From contig CAJINV010000003.1 in the NCBI GenBank assembly GCA_905178155.1, positions 4,933,863-4,997,862 of the forward strand: a stretch of 64,000 nucleotides of DNA. The letters are read 5' to 3'. This DNA comes from Amoebophrya sp. A120. Its lineage: Eukaryota > Sar > Dinophyceae > Syndiniales > Amoebophryaceae. The notes beneath the pieces were generated by a model. That model searched no databases and was not told the origin of the DNA. It saw only the letters and a program-made list of their open reading frames with translations. The translations under genes and the position numbers were made by a program. Positions 22,335 to 32,577 of this stretch are shown here, piece after piece. Position 1 is the stretch's first letter; every line of letters begins with the position of its first letter.

Positions 22335-23384
22335 CTATTTCCTATTTTTCTCTAACTTTTCCCGCGTACGCCGTTCGTTCCCTTCGACGAGCATTAAGGG
22401 TGTATCATCGCCTTCTTCCTTACAGATCGCCCGCATCTTGGCACACACCTGCAGAAGCTCTTTCCACTGCTTCGCTTTGCGCAGCTTTGGCAACTCGTCG
22501 TCTAGCCAGTCGTACTGCCTTCGCCGGGCGTCACTTTCCGCCAGCTCCGCGGGGCCCAAACTGCAAACTGGGCACTTGCAGACGAAACCGTAGTCGCGCT
22601 GGAACACCTGCTGCCGGAAGCCGTGGTCGTGCCAGAACCCGATGTAGGAAAATGTGAGCTCTTCTCCTTTCTCCACGTTCCTGGCAGCAAAAACCGTGAC
22701 CTTTCCAGCCTGAACACGTCGAGTGCAATTCGGACTGCAGGAGTGGTTCAGCCTCGCAGTCAGCAAAAACAGCATGTCGCTGGACACACTTCCTCTAGTG
22801 CTTCCGCCAGCCACGTCCGCCATGCGTGTGGTCTCCTCGGGCTGAAAAGCGTTTGTGGCGAAAGTTTGGACGAGCTGGTGGGGGGATAATTCTGCAAAAC
22901 GACTGTTGTTGCTCTTGTTCGCCAGCGACCGCACTCTGCTCTTATCGCTCTCGGCTAAGGCGGAGAACTGGCCCCAGAGCATGGAGATCTCCTCTGGATG
23001 GAAAGAGTGGCTTGTGGCAAATTGTACCGGTCTGCAGTGGGAGAGCACCGGCGTTTCGACCCACAGCAGCTCTCCCTTCTGCACCGCCTCCAAGGCAATA
23101 ACGCCCTTCCCGCGTCCATCTACTTCCATCACGCGGAAGGCATTTGCGCGCTCACTTGTAACACGAGTGGTTTGCAGCTCCCCGTCCGCGGTGTCTTCGA
23201 ACTGCAGGTTCGTCGCCTTCACGCTTAAACAGGCCTCGTCGCTCGCGAGGCGGATTTGGAAACGATTTTTGTCGGGAAGGTACTTCAAAACTTTGGCTCG
23301 TGCCCCATTCAACTCTGGTCGGCTCTGAAGTCCCGCGATTTTGGCCTGGAGACCGGCCTGCGACGCCGCGCACAGTTGTGTCAT
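22335..23384 (-). CDS. SET-domain protein methyltransferase
   Basis: Single open frame of 349 aa from ATG at 23384. SET-domain signatures appear in order: GRGKGVIALEAVQKGELL (N-terminal SET), LNHSCSPNC (SET motif with the NHSC core), GEELTFSYI, then a post-SET CKCPVC cysteine cluster at about residue 273. The helical tail (LPKLRKAKQWKELLQVC) resembles the C-terminal helices of SMYD-type enzymes, but there is no MYND zinc finger between the SET halves. Likely transfers methyl groups from S-adenosylmethionine to lysines of histones or other proteins. No intron is needed. Confidence 0.88.
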   Translation of the reverse strand: MTQLCAASQAGLQAKIAGLQSRPELNGARAKVLKYLPDKNRFQIRLASDEACLSVKATNLQFEDTADGELQTTRVTSERANAFRVMEVDGRGKGVIALEAVQKGELLWVETPVLSHCRPVQFATSHSFHPEEISMLWGQFSALAESDKSRVRSLANKSNNSRFAELSPHQLVQTFATNAFQPEETTRMADVAGGSTRGSVSSDMLFLLTARLNHSCSPNCTRRVQAGKVTVFAARNVEKGEELTFSYIGFWHDHGFRQQVFQRDYGFVCKCPVCSLGPAELAESDARRRQYDWLDDELPKLRKAKQWKELLQVCAKMRAICKEEGDDTPLMLVEGNERRTREKLEKNRK

Positions 23385-23880
23385 GCTCAAAGGTCGTGGG
23401 ATTGTCTAGATCGATGACATAGAGTTCCGATTCAAGGCTGCTCGAGGAGCAGTCTACAATGAAATTATTTGGATTTGCGTTCTTCAAAATAAAGCACATA
23501 AGCCCAGACCGGCAGTTGGTGGAGATATTACCGCTAAAACCTCAGATGCCCCTGTGTCACTGAAAAAAAAAAACCCAAATCGTGGGAGAATGTCTTAGAT
23601 TCACTCTGGGCGCTCATTGCGTGACCCGAAGGAACACGGACCCGAGCTCGAAGGAACACGGTCCCGAACTCGATTTTTTTTGTAAACATATTGCGTTTGG
23701 CGCTTCGTGATTTTTTCTGCGCGCCCAGAAGTGGGTCGGGGATCTGCATGTGCCTCGGCGTAAATTGTTATTTTTCGTAGTTCTTGTAATTTTTGCAGTG
23801 GATTGAGTTGCGTCAACATGATTTCTCACCGTTTTTCTCTGTGCCAGTTCTTGCACACAGGATCCACGAGCACGATACTG
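23385..23880. other. Intergenic with a small tandem repeat
   Basis: No exon supported. At 23627-23670 a 22-bp unit beginning CGAAGGAACACGG occurs twice in a row with two to three changes. Confidence 0.45.
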
Positions 23881-24939
23881 CTACGTCGACATTCTGATCT
23901 GCTGCGGCGCAACCTCCGCTGGCACATCCCTTGACCGGAAGAGGCGCCGTCTCGCTAGAAGCAGGGAAGCGGTGCTGCCTACAAGGCAACAGCAAATTTC
24001 GTTGGCGCTACGTTGTAGGAAAAACTGCTCCAAAGGCGTGGGTGCGGGTAATAGGAGCGCGCCCCTTCCAAAAGCCTCGGAACCGCACGCACATCGCAGC
24101 ACTCGCAGACCTGCGTCAGCCGCCATCTGTATTGCCTCAGGCCCTGCGGAGGCCAACGCTTGTGCAACATACTGCGCCCCGTCGGTCGTGACAAATACGA
24201 ACAGGTCGCGCACAGCGGCGGTACCCTGCGCAAGGGCGTTGAAACCGTCGGCGATGAGGCGCGAAGACCCGTCCACTAGCAGGTACTTTGCGAACGCTTT
24301 TCCGTAGGAACAGCTCCAGCAGACCCAGTATGCCGCCTCCACGGAAAGGCCTTCGCGCTGCAAGAATTCGTGCCAGCGTGTGCGGTGTCTTTGGACCACG
24401 GGGTTCGAAAAAAAATTCTCGGTCGTTACGTCGAGCCGGCCGCACAGCCCGATGCCCTGGCGCAAGGCACACCTCGCGGCTTCGTCTGTAATGGCACAGC
24501 AGGTTCCCGCGGGGAGGTGACAACGACTCGGCAGGACGCCACAGCAGCTGTCCGCCAGTCCGCAGCAGGGGCAGCAACAAGCACAAGTGACTGCGCTGGG
24601 TGTGGTCAGGACGGGACAACAACTATGCACGCAGCCGGGACAGCCCACGTGCTGTGCGAAGCAACAACAGACATGAGCAGCGGCGAGCCATGCACACACG
24701 GACGCAGCCTCACAGACCGGTAAACTGGATGAGTCTCCTTCTTCTGCCACCGTGCCGTAAGTACAAGGGCACGTCTCCTCTTGGTCTTGCAACATCCTGC
24801 TTCGGCTTAGAAGCGTCGCTGGCGCACTGCTACTGGCCGCCCTGGCTGTTTCACACAATGCTGCAGCAAGGAAAACACCTACTTGCAATCGCCAGCGCCA
24901 CATTTTAGCCGGGCACAGATTCGCTCTAGTACTACTCAT
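23881..24939 (-). CDS. Cysteine-rich secreted or surface protein
   Basis: Uninterrupted frame of 352 aa. A signal peptide is evident after the second Met (MWRWRLQVGVFLAAALCETARA, Met at 24903), which may be the true start. Residues about 55-165 are very Cys-rich, with many CC and CCC groups (VCCCFAQHVGCPGC, TCACCCPCCGLADSCC). A less Cys-rich region with VEAAYWVCWSCSYGKAFAKY follows, and a hydrophobic stretch (ICCCLVGSTASLLL) near the C-terminus could be a membrane anchor. It resembles the gene at 25827-27275 in Cys pattern and in the AYW segment, so the two are likely tandem paralogues. Function unknown. An extracellular or secretory-organelle role is inference. Confidence 0.72.
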   Translation of the reverse strand: MSSTRANLCPAKMWRWRLQVGVFLAAALCETARAASSSAPATLLSRSRMLQDQEETCPCTYGTVAEEGDSSSLPVCEAASVCAWLAAAHVCCCFAQHVGCPGCVHSCCPVLTTPSAVTCACCCPCCGLADSCCGVLPSRCHLPAGTCCAITDEAARCALRQGIGLCGRLDVTTENFFSNPVVQRHRTRWHEFLQREGLSVEAAYWVCWSCSYGKAFAKYLLVDGSSRLIADGFNALAQGTAAVRDLFVFVTTDGAQYVAQALASAGPEAIQMAADAGLRVLRCACGSEAFGRGALLLPAPTPLEQFFLQRSANEICCCLVGSTASLLLARRRLFRSRDVPAEVAPQQIRMST

Positions 24940-25826
24940 AGTTCCTTTCAGGACGGTTCGAAGTTAGTAGCCGCCTCGGGCAATAGCGGTAGGAAAATAA
25001 AGTGAGTTGTAGGACACCTAGTTATTCTTTTACTGTGCCGGTGCACATCTACGAAAAACAGAAGTCGTAGAAGCGACAGATTGTGATCGTGCAGAGTGCT
25101 CGTGTAGTCAGCGTGCGTACACAAAAACGCGTATGGGACCATCAAAAAAACACACACGTATAATGGCCATCTACAGTGACAGTTCATCAGCACTATGGGA
25201 TCACGATTTCTCAGGATCGCGTGCTTCGCAAGGAAGTCGGATCTTGTGTGTCGGTACTGTGTTTGTTTCGCCGGACCTGCGCCCCGCTCCTTCGCGTAAG
25301 TACTCACAAGTTGAACCAGGGATCTCGGCTGCAAAAATCATCGTCGCTCGCTTGATACCTGAACCCGGAAAAGTGAGATGCAGATCGCTACGGTTGAAAC
25401 CTGAACCCAGCAAAGGTGCAGATCGACTTCATCCAACGCCTCCAGCATGATGTTCCACCGATCTTCTACACACAGACAGCAGCTAAAGTGATCGCCAAAC
25501 TGATCCGTTGCAGTCTTCATCCAAATCAAGGCTAGAACTCGCTTTGCAGCTCGTGCTGGTATCGTTCTGTGTCTGCGTGTAGAGGTTATCATTATTTAAG
25601 GTGAGTTTACACGGAGACATACCGTTTAAAGTCGACGCGGCTATTTTTACAAGTGCTGAACTGAATATTCTAAATTCTGTATTCTCGGTTCTGTTTACTG
25701 CTGTGAGGATTGCGCACTAGGTATATTACGAAAGATTTTCCTTTTTTCAATTCTCCGCTAGGCAAGGAAAGCGGCTGCGGAAAAAACGCGCCAGACCCCT
25801 GCATCGATGCCGTGCCGGTGGAAGCG
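24940..25826. other. Intergenic between the two Cys-rich genes
   Basis: No supported exon. Several GAACCNGG/GATACCTGAACCC-like short repeats occur near 25310-25420, too small to classify. Confidence 0.4.
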
Positions 25827-27275
25827 TCATGTTTCTGTGGCACCGTGGAGGAATGACACAGTTCGCCGTGGAGACGTGGCGCGAGCCCTTGGGTTTTCTC
25901 TGACTCCCGCGGATCTGATGGATTCGTCCGCTACTCGCGGAAAAACTACGTGAGCATCAGGGGGTCGCAGACTACTCCGTTGATCAGCGCTGAACGGCGC
26001 TCGGTGCTGCGCTGCCGAGACGGACGGAAAAAAATGCGAGATGACGGAGAACAACTGCGAACCTTGCTCGCGATCCGAGTTTGACGTTGGACGCGATTCC
26101 GCTGCCGTGGCTCCGCGTCCTCCATTTCGTCCGCGGTGGTGTTCTTGTCTGCGGGATGCAAACGCGGGCGCAGCGAGGATTTCTCGCACTTGCTGGTCGT
26201 TCCACCGCAGGTATTCCTCCTCCGACACTGGATTATATCCATCGGCCTCCGGTCGTCCCTCTTCCAAACCGCGCCGCCGCTCGTGTTCAGCGACGCAGGC
26301 CACGGACCATGCCGTGGCGCACAGCAACGTACCCACTCCCATACTCATCTGCGCAGGGGGCGGAAGAGCATTCACAATTTGTATTGATTTCTGTACGCCT
26401 GGAATCACCACTCGTCCCGCCCAATACGCGCACTCGATCGCGGGCAACGAATTTAGCATGCCCTCGGTCAGCTGTAGTGGAGCGTAAAATGATGGATCTC
26501 ATCCGTGGACCTAAACCACTCCAGACCAACACGTCGAGCAAAGCATTTTTTAGATAAAATGAGAATGACAGGTCACGCCTACAAATGTCAACAAACCGAA
26601 GTAGCACACGACGCCAGCACTGAGGGGCTGCAGGTGTAGATATTCGATAGTTATGAAGATCGATGTGCAAAAAACAACAGAAGTGTCTGTGCTTCTACTT
26701 ACGGCCAGATTTACTTCGTCGGCGATGATGGAATCCTGGGTTTCTGTCACGCGAAAGTTGGCGACTCGCATGCACGACGAAGCGACGAGAAAGCAACGCA
26801 GGCAACCGCGGCATGTCTCGTCAACCAGGCAGCAATAACCCGGCCACTGGGGAGCAGCGACGGAACACACATCTTCCACACACTGCGGAGTGCAGCAGCC
26901 GTTGTCGGTGGGGCAACAGATCTCCGCCCCAGACGTACCACAGCTCTTCGCGACCTCCACCGCGACGTCAACTGCACTCCCATAGCACAGATCGCAACAC
27001 GCCCAGCACTGGGGGTCCAAAGTTACCGCCGTCGGTTGAAAACAGCAGTATGTAGCGGCGTGCACAGGACAAACGACCTGCGCCACAGCACAGGGCACGT
27101 GCGCCGCAGCCGCGTAGCTGCAACAAATCGCCCAGTTTGAAGGTCTCTCGAGCGCCTGTTTCACGGCGGACAAGTGCGGAGCGCGGAAAGACGCTGCTCT
27201 GACCTGCGCGATGTTGGAGTAGAGACCGCAATACGCAACGGCTTGAAGCGCAAAAAGGAGCTTTTGCAGCTGCAT
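25827..27275 (-). CDS. Cysteine-rich secreted protein, paralogue of the gene at 23881-24939
   Basis: Exons 27275-26703 and 26471-25827 joined by a GT-AG intron (GTAAGT...CACTACAG) in frame (DEVNLA|LTEGML), 406 codons. The N-terminus MQLQKLLFALQAVAYCGLY looks like a signal peptide. Residues 45-170 are Cys-rich (WAICCSYAAAAHVPC, CWACCDLCYG, EICCPTDNGCCTPQC). Exon 2 has a hydrophobic segment (IECAYWAGRVVIPGVQ and MGVGTLLCATAWSVAC) and a basic, disordered tail. The shared order signal peptide, Cys block, AYW segment supports common descent with the neighbour 0.9 kb downstream. Confidence 0.7.
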
Positions 27276-28044
27276 TTGAAGCGCGACGCGAGGTTACTAG
27301 AGCGCTGTTGACGTTCTGTCGCTTCAAGTTGCGAAACCCCGGCCTTCGTAAATTCGTGGGTTCCATTCCTTGATCCAGTTCTTGGAAGCCAGCCTGCTGC
27401 CGACTCAATTCTCGCAAACCATGAACCGTCGTCGAAGAAAGAACCTACGCAAAGAACGTCGCGATGTCAGTGGGACGACAAGCTGAGAGGTCACACCTGA
27501 ACAGCAATGGAACACTGACAGCAAAAGAGGCACTATCTTCTGCCGCATTCGATCGATACCCCAACCCGCGGCGGCGATGCTGCGTGACTCCTTTGAACGT
27601 TATTGCGTCTGTTTCGTTTCAGCCGAGTATTCTCTTGGTCTGGCCTTCGGATTTCATTACACGATGACGAAACGTCGAAGCAGGACCATTGATAGTGCGC
27701 GTGCCACGCGCACCGAGCAAAAATGAGAGACTCTTACGCGCAAGGACGCTGTGGTGCAATCATTCGTTGACGTAAGCGGAGAATGTAAAAGAAGGCGCAC
27801 ATAAGGACGGCGATGCCCATGCGTCATCTAGATTGATACTTAGTGGCAGGACATCACTGGCCGCAAAGAACTTCGATGCTCGCAGCTGCTTGGCTGCACA
27901 ACGAACGTCGATCAGCGTTCACTAGTCACGCCTCCGCTTGTAGTTTAACTGGATTGATTCAGTGGAATGACGATCGATCGGACCTCGCGACCCACATCGA
28001 TGGAAGAAGTGGCCGCCTCGACGGAAGTCCTGTGTGTGAAATCT
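27276..28044. other. Intergenic
   Basis: No exon supported. Frames overlapping the Cys-rich gene on other phases are shadows. Confidence 0.45.
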
Positions 28045-29421
28045 TCACGCACCGGCGCGGGACGATGATGTTCTTAAACTTTCGCTCGAGCACGACCTTT
28101 TCTTCTTGCCGCTCTTCTTCTCTTGTCGTCTTCCCGCAGCGCTTTCGACATTGCCACTTTTGTTCTCTGGCGCGCTGGTTCTTCTTTCCTTTTTTGACTT
28201 TTTGTCCTTCTTCCCATCGGCGTGCCGCGTCTCCGCGGTCGTGTCACGATTGTCCTGACTATCGTCTTCTTTCTTGCTTTTCGCCTTCTTCTCTTTCGGC
28301 CGAAGTTCCACGCGCGGCGGTTCATCGGAAGTTGCATCTGCGTCGTTTGGCAGAAGCGTCTCCTTCTTACCGCAATTATCTGTCGTGGCGGCACTCTGAA
28401 ACGGAACGTGTCCTCCACCAGCTTCCGACCCCGCCACATTCCCGCCGGCGCTTTCGTCCCGCTGCTTTTCAGCTAGCATAAACTCGATAGCTGCGGCGTC
28501 CGCTTCTTCCTCGGAGTCTACGTCCGTCATCTTGTCGGATTCCGGGACGTACTTCTTCCATTCGTCCGCCTTTCTGCCAAAAGCGATCTCCTTGTAAATG
28601 TTGTACATGACGGCCAGGTCGACTTCCGTGTATTCGAATTGCTGGAGTTGTACCTCTTCCCGGGTGTATGTGCCGGCCTCGATGTACTGTTTCAGCCTCT
28701 CCCACCCATGCATCAGGGCCATGCGTACAGCAAATTGCTCCTCTGGCCAGAGAGTACAGTAGACGGAAAACAGCCCCCTTTTCCTTTGCTCCGCAATTTT
28801 GTCGGTGCTCCATCCAGGCTGCCAGTACTTCGGGCTGTACTTCCGGATGATTTCCCAGCGCCGCTGCCGCACCTCCTCCCGGTGTGCCCTGTAGTTGTCG
28901 AGCAGCTGTCTGTGGTTCTTGGGTCCGTCGCATGTGTGGTTCACCCCTTCGCTGACGGCGTCCCGCGGGGTCATGTTGCACAGGAGGCAGTGAAGCGTCA
29001 GTCCGTCCTCACATTTTTTGCTATCTTTCGAGGGTTTCAAGATTACCCACTCGTAGGGAAGCTGACGCCCCGGAATGCCGGCAGAGTAGCACCAGAATGC
29101 GTACTTGGGGTGGCTATACGTCCTCGGCTGCCGCTCGGCAAGGTGCGCGATCGCCTGGTGGTCCTGCCACGTCTTGCTGACGTTCCCTGCTTTATTCAGG
29201 ATGCTGTTATTGCTCGTGGATACTCTGGAGTAGATGGACATCCGATCCTCCAGCACCTGCTTCTCCCACGGCCCGGCATGATTGCCCTGGCTGCTGCGAC
29301 TGGCGGCCACCTGCGACTCCCGCGCGGCCCCGAGGCGTGACAGGTTCGAGGGCGTGATCCGGTACGTTTTGGCAGACGCGTAGCTGCTTGCTCCGGAAGA
29401 ATGCCGCCCGCGTGCGGTCAT
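28045..29421 (-). CDS. Protein with one U1-like CxxC-H-H finger and Lys-rich tail
   Basis: Open frame of about 458 codons from the ATG at 29421; the same frame is open upstream to about 29553 and a first small exon is likely there. A CxxC...H...H motif (LHCLLCNM, VNHTCDGPKNHRQL) lies about 130 residues in and resembles the fingers of the next gene. Around it are globular-looking Trp/Tyr-rich stretches (YAFWCYSAGIPGRQLPYEW, ARMYN-like helices, EVRQRRWEIIRKYSPKYW). The C-terminal third is Lys/Ser/Glu-rich and disordered. Such fingers are typical of RNA- or DNA-associated proteins. That role here is inference. Confidence 0.7.
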   Translation of the reverse strand: MTARGRHSSGASSYASAKTYRITPSNLSRLGAARESQVAASRSSQGNHAGPWEKQVLEDRMSIYSRVSTSNNSILNKAGNVSKTWQDHQAIAHLAERQPRTYSHPKYAFWCYSAGIPGRQLPYEWVILKPSKDSKKCEDGLTLHCLLCNMTPRDAVSEGVNHTCDGPKNHRQLLDNYRAHREEVRQRRWEIIRKYSPKYWQPGWSTDKIAEQRKRGLFSVYCTLWPEEQFAVRMALMHGWERLKQYIEAGTYTREEVQLQQFEYTEVDLAVMYNIYKEIAFGRKADEWKKYVPESDKMTDVDSEEEADAAAIEFMLAEKQRDESAGGNVAGSEAGGGHVPFQSAATTDNCGKKETLLPNDADATSDEPPRVELRPKEKKAKSKKEDDSQDNRDTTAETRHADGKKDKKSKKERRTSAPENKSGNVESAAGRRQEKKSGKKKRSCSSESLRTSSSRAGA

Positions 29422-29595
29422 CGGGAGACCTGCGAAACACAAAATTTGCGGTGCATGCCTGCCCAATCGATCCAGTTGGCACTCCTCGTCCTTCAATTGG
29501 TACTCCTCCTCGTCGAGGTCGCCTGGGTAGTTGCAGTCGATTTTATCTTCGCCTCTTTCAGCACATTTTTAGTGGGGCCTCTTCTAATTCGTGAC

Positions 29596-31659
29596 CTAGC
29601 TTCTCAATGGTGAAACGAGTATGAGTTCTGCAAAGCCGAGAACTACGCCAGGCAGTGCGGGGCCGCTGGTTCCTATTAATGTATCGAGGTCGCAAAGGCA
29701 AATAAAAATGTCAAAAAGTATAAACTTACGTCCCAAAACGGCGGAGGCTTTCAGGTTGTAGGTGCGTTTTCGGAAGTTGTACGGCGAAAACATATTAAGC
29801 TTGTCCAGCTCTGTCTTTGCGCGTGAGTACTCATCTAAACCCTTGGGTACCGGGTCCATGGTTGCGAAGTCTGGGTCCCATTCGAGTTGCTCCGTGCGGC
29901 TCTGTTGCGTTGCCCTCCCGCCTGACGACGCAGACTCAGTGGCCTGGTGCTCGCGCGCAGTAGTGCCGTCGACGCTGCCGGCACTTTCCAGCGCAGTGGC
30001 TTCCTCGGAACGGAGTCTTCGTCTCAAGGCGGAACGCTGCTCGGCGGTTAGGTTGGAAGCTACAGTGTCCGGCACTTCGTCAAACGGTGGCGGTGGAGCT
30101 GGCTTGCATATAAGGGAGGTCCCTTGCCGGGCTATCTGCGAGTTTGGAAAGAAGAACCAGACGTGGGCTTGCACGTGTAAAAACGACCACACACACACGC
30201 TAACTTTGAAGACACGGAGGTTAGAAATTGCGAAGCAAGAAACTGTGGCAGCAATAGATACGTCGATGTTCCGCAGCGGTCTATCCTGTGCCTCCTTTCG
30301 AAAACTCCAGTGTGCGTATCGCTTGCGGTGGATGGCGGATGACAAATGCTCTTCATCCGGCCAGCAGTTTTTATTGTGGCACAAATGGCATTTGACTTCG
30401 AAGTACTTTGCACCGTGGTTGTCCACAAACAGAACCTTGAAGACGTCGGGCTCCTTGAAAAATTTTCCCGGTACCTTGTCCGGAATGTCCAAGGAGTGGC
30501 CCTCGATGATGTTGTCCATATGCTGCGAACTTGTTACGTCGATCGTCTTTTTCATTCCTGGCTTGTCGCTTTGAGACACTGTTGGTGCTGCCGCCCTCGC
30601 GTTTATTCCCGCCCCGCTAGCGGATGCGACGTCGTCAAGGTGGCTGATCGATGAAAGTTCGGCGTACGACTGGAGCATAGAAGTACTCTGCGCCGGTCTG
30701 CCAGATGAAGAAAGATCTAGCGACGCACCAACCGTTGCGGCGGTGGGGAAGTCAAAGCTGACACTTGGCTCCTGTAAGTCGCCATCTTCTGGCACCGGTG
30801 CGAGTCGCGCGGGCGTGAGGGCATCAAGCGGGTAGAGCACCATCTGGCTGGCGCCGAAAGTCTTGTACTGATCCCATTTTTTCAGGTGCTTCTCAGACTC
30901 GCGGTGCTCCTCACCTGGGTGCGCTTGTTTGTTGCACATCTTGCAGTGCACATACAAGTAGCTGTACTTGCCCGAGCCGCGAACTGCGTAGTCGTAAATA
31001 TCCGGGTCGTCCGTCATCCAGGCATGCGTCTTCTCATTCTCCAGCCCGTGGCTTTTCAGGAGCTTTCGCAACTTCGCCTTGGCAGCGCGCGCCTTCTCCG
31101 CTTTCCGCGTCGCCTGAAAGTTAGCATCGAGCTGGCAGTGGTATTCTAAGCCTCCACGCAGGAAAGTTTCAGATTTCACCTGGCTAGACCTGCTGGACGT
31201 AGAGGAGAAGTGCCGCTCGCCGTCCGTGGCAAAGAACGACTGCTGCTCTTCTTGCACGTGCTGGATCGAGGAAGCTACGCTGGCGTCAAGTAGTGCCGTG
31301 TGCGTCGCACGCGCAGAGAAACTGGCATTTTCAACACCTGATCCTCCAGCCCCATCGCCGTTTGGGCTTGCGTCGGATTCTGGACTCCCCTCCCCTCTTC
31401 TGCGCGCTTTATCTTCCTCGTCAGGTTCTTCGTCCGGCGACGGGTCGTGCTGGTTGCACTTCTTACTAGATTTATTCTTTTTCTCCTTCTTATTTTTTTT
31501 CTTTTTTACGATCTCTCCGCGGTCGTCGTCGGAAAGGTCCAGGTTCGTGTCTCCAAACAAAGCAGCGCCCGCGGCTGGGGTTCGGCTTCGCTTCTTTTCT
31601 ACTTTCCCGGTCTTTTTCTTACGGCTTTGCCTTTCGGGCGAAGTAGAACACGAGGACAT
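29596..31659 (-). CDS. Protein with two U1-like CxxC-H-H fingers
   Basis: Exons 31659-30262, 30135-29730 and 29627-29596 with GT-AG introns, 612 codons (611 aa). The N-terminus has Lys-rich nuclear-signal-like runs (KKKKNKKEKKNK). Finger 1 is VHCKMCNKQAHPGEEHRESEKH, split here as VHCKMCNKQAHPGEEH then RESEKHLKKW; finger 2 is VKCHLCHNKNCWPDEEH then LSSAIHRKRY. Both have CxxC followed by two spaced His. Ser/Ala-rich linkers separate them. The first intron (30261-30136) is 126 bp, divisible by three and free of stops, so retention would add 42 residues. The upstream Met at 31821 in the same frame gives a hydrophobic N-terminus that looks like intron or leader rather than protein. Confidence 0.75.
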   Translation of the reverse strand: MSSCSTSPERQSRKKKTGKVEKKRSRTPAAGAALFGDTNLDLSDDDRGEIVKKKKNKKEKKNKSSKKCNQHDPSPDEEPDEEDKARRRGEGSPESDASPNGDGAGGSGVENASFSARATHTALLDASVASSIQHVQEEQQSFFATDGERHFSSTSSRSSQVKSETFLRGGLEYHCQLDANFQATRKAEKARAAKAKLRKLLKSHGLENEKTHAWMTDDPDIYDYAVRGSGKYSYLYVHCKMCNKQAHPGEEHRESEKHLKKWDQYKTFGASQMVLYPLDALTPARLAPVPEDGDLQEPSVSFDFPTAATVGASLDLSSSGRPAQSTSMLQSYAELSSISHLDDVASASGAGINARAAAPTVSQSDKPGMKKTIDVTSSQHMDNIIEGHSLDIPDKVPGKFFKEPDVFKVLFVDNHGAKYFEVKCHLCHNKNCWPDEEHLSSAIHRKRYAHWSFRKEAQDRPLRNIDVSIAATVSCFAISNLRVFKVSVCVWSFLHVQAHVWFFFPNSQIARQGTSLICKPAPPPPFDEVPDTVASNLTAEQRSALRRRLRSEEATALESAGSVDGTTAREHQATESASSGGRATQQSRTEQLEWDPDFATMDPVPKGLDEYSRAKTELDKLNMFSPYNFRKRTYNLKASAVLGRKFILFDIFICLCDLDTLIGTSGPALPGVVLGFAELILVSPLRS

Positions 31660-32577
31660 CTTGGCCAGCAACAACAAGTTAACGAGTATGCAATGCAAAA
31701 GCAAAAAAGCAGAACGTACACTGAAGAATTCTGCCTTGTTTCGCTTCAGTAGCTCACGCCCTGAGACATTCTTGTACACGTATACAAAAAAAACGCAGCA
31801 AGCACAGGCGACAAAGTACAAATGAAGATCCCTTTTCTTTTTGGTGGATCTTACCGCAACCTAGACGACAACTGGCAGGATGACAAAGAGTACGACGTAG
31901 GATCCAGGCTGATGAACAGCACAGCATTATCCATCTGTACTTGCAGGATATCCACAATCCGTTGGGTCACGAAGAAAAAAAATCGAACAGCCTGGCGCCG
32001 GCTCCGTGACGCATACGATACCACCCTAGATAGGTAATAGGCTAGCCTACGCGTCAATCGCAAGTGAACCGCCTGAAAGTTCCACAAACCCGCTTCCCGC
32101 ACTCTTGTTCACGTCCAAAGATTTGGATTTCATTTCCACTGATTTTCGGGACACACTATATCGGAGGAGCAGCAGCTCTGATGTGATATGAAGTTGAGTT
32201 TACGTCGAGCTGAACTTCAGTGTTGTTCGATTTTGATTCCCGCATATTTGAAAGTACGGTGTACTATGTCGCCACATATTGTAGTTTACGTCTCCTCGCT
32301 GCATATATTCGGAGGAAAATTCAATCACCGTGACGAGCACCGCTGACTGACAGGTCGCTGCAAAAAACGCAAAAAAGGTCTTGTAGACGAGAACACGGCT
32401 CGGGTTTATTCTCTTCTACGATTTTAAAGTGCTCTTTGTATTTGTGCTAGTCTATCTTGTAGTTGTTTGAAGTGCTCTTTGTATTTGCTTTTGTTGCAAA
32501 AAGCTGCTAAATGGATAACGACTCCCCCTCGTCCAGGCCCTGTCTTTACTAGCCCACACCTTCCCTGCTCCGACATT
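31660..32577. other. Intergenic
   Basis: No exon supported. Two copies of AAAGTGCTCTTTGTATTTG-like sequence occur near 32426 and 32468, a short direct repeat about 40 bp apart. Confidence 0.45.

Noticed and set aside
28045-31659. Merging the two finger genes into one
   Set aside because: Canonical splicing puts a stop at 29596 for the right-hand gene, and the left-hand gene has its own open frame after it. Still possible but not needed.
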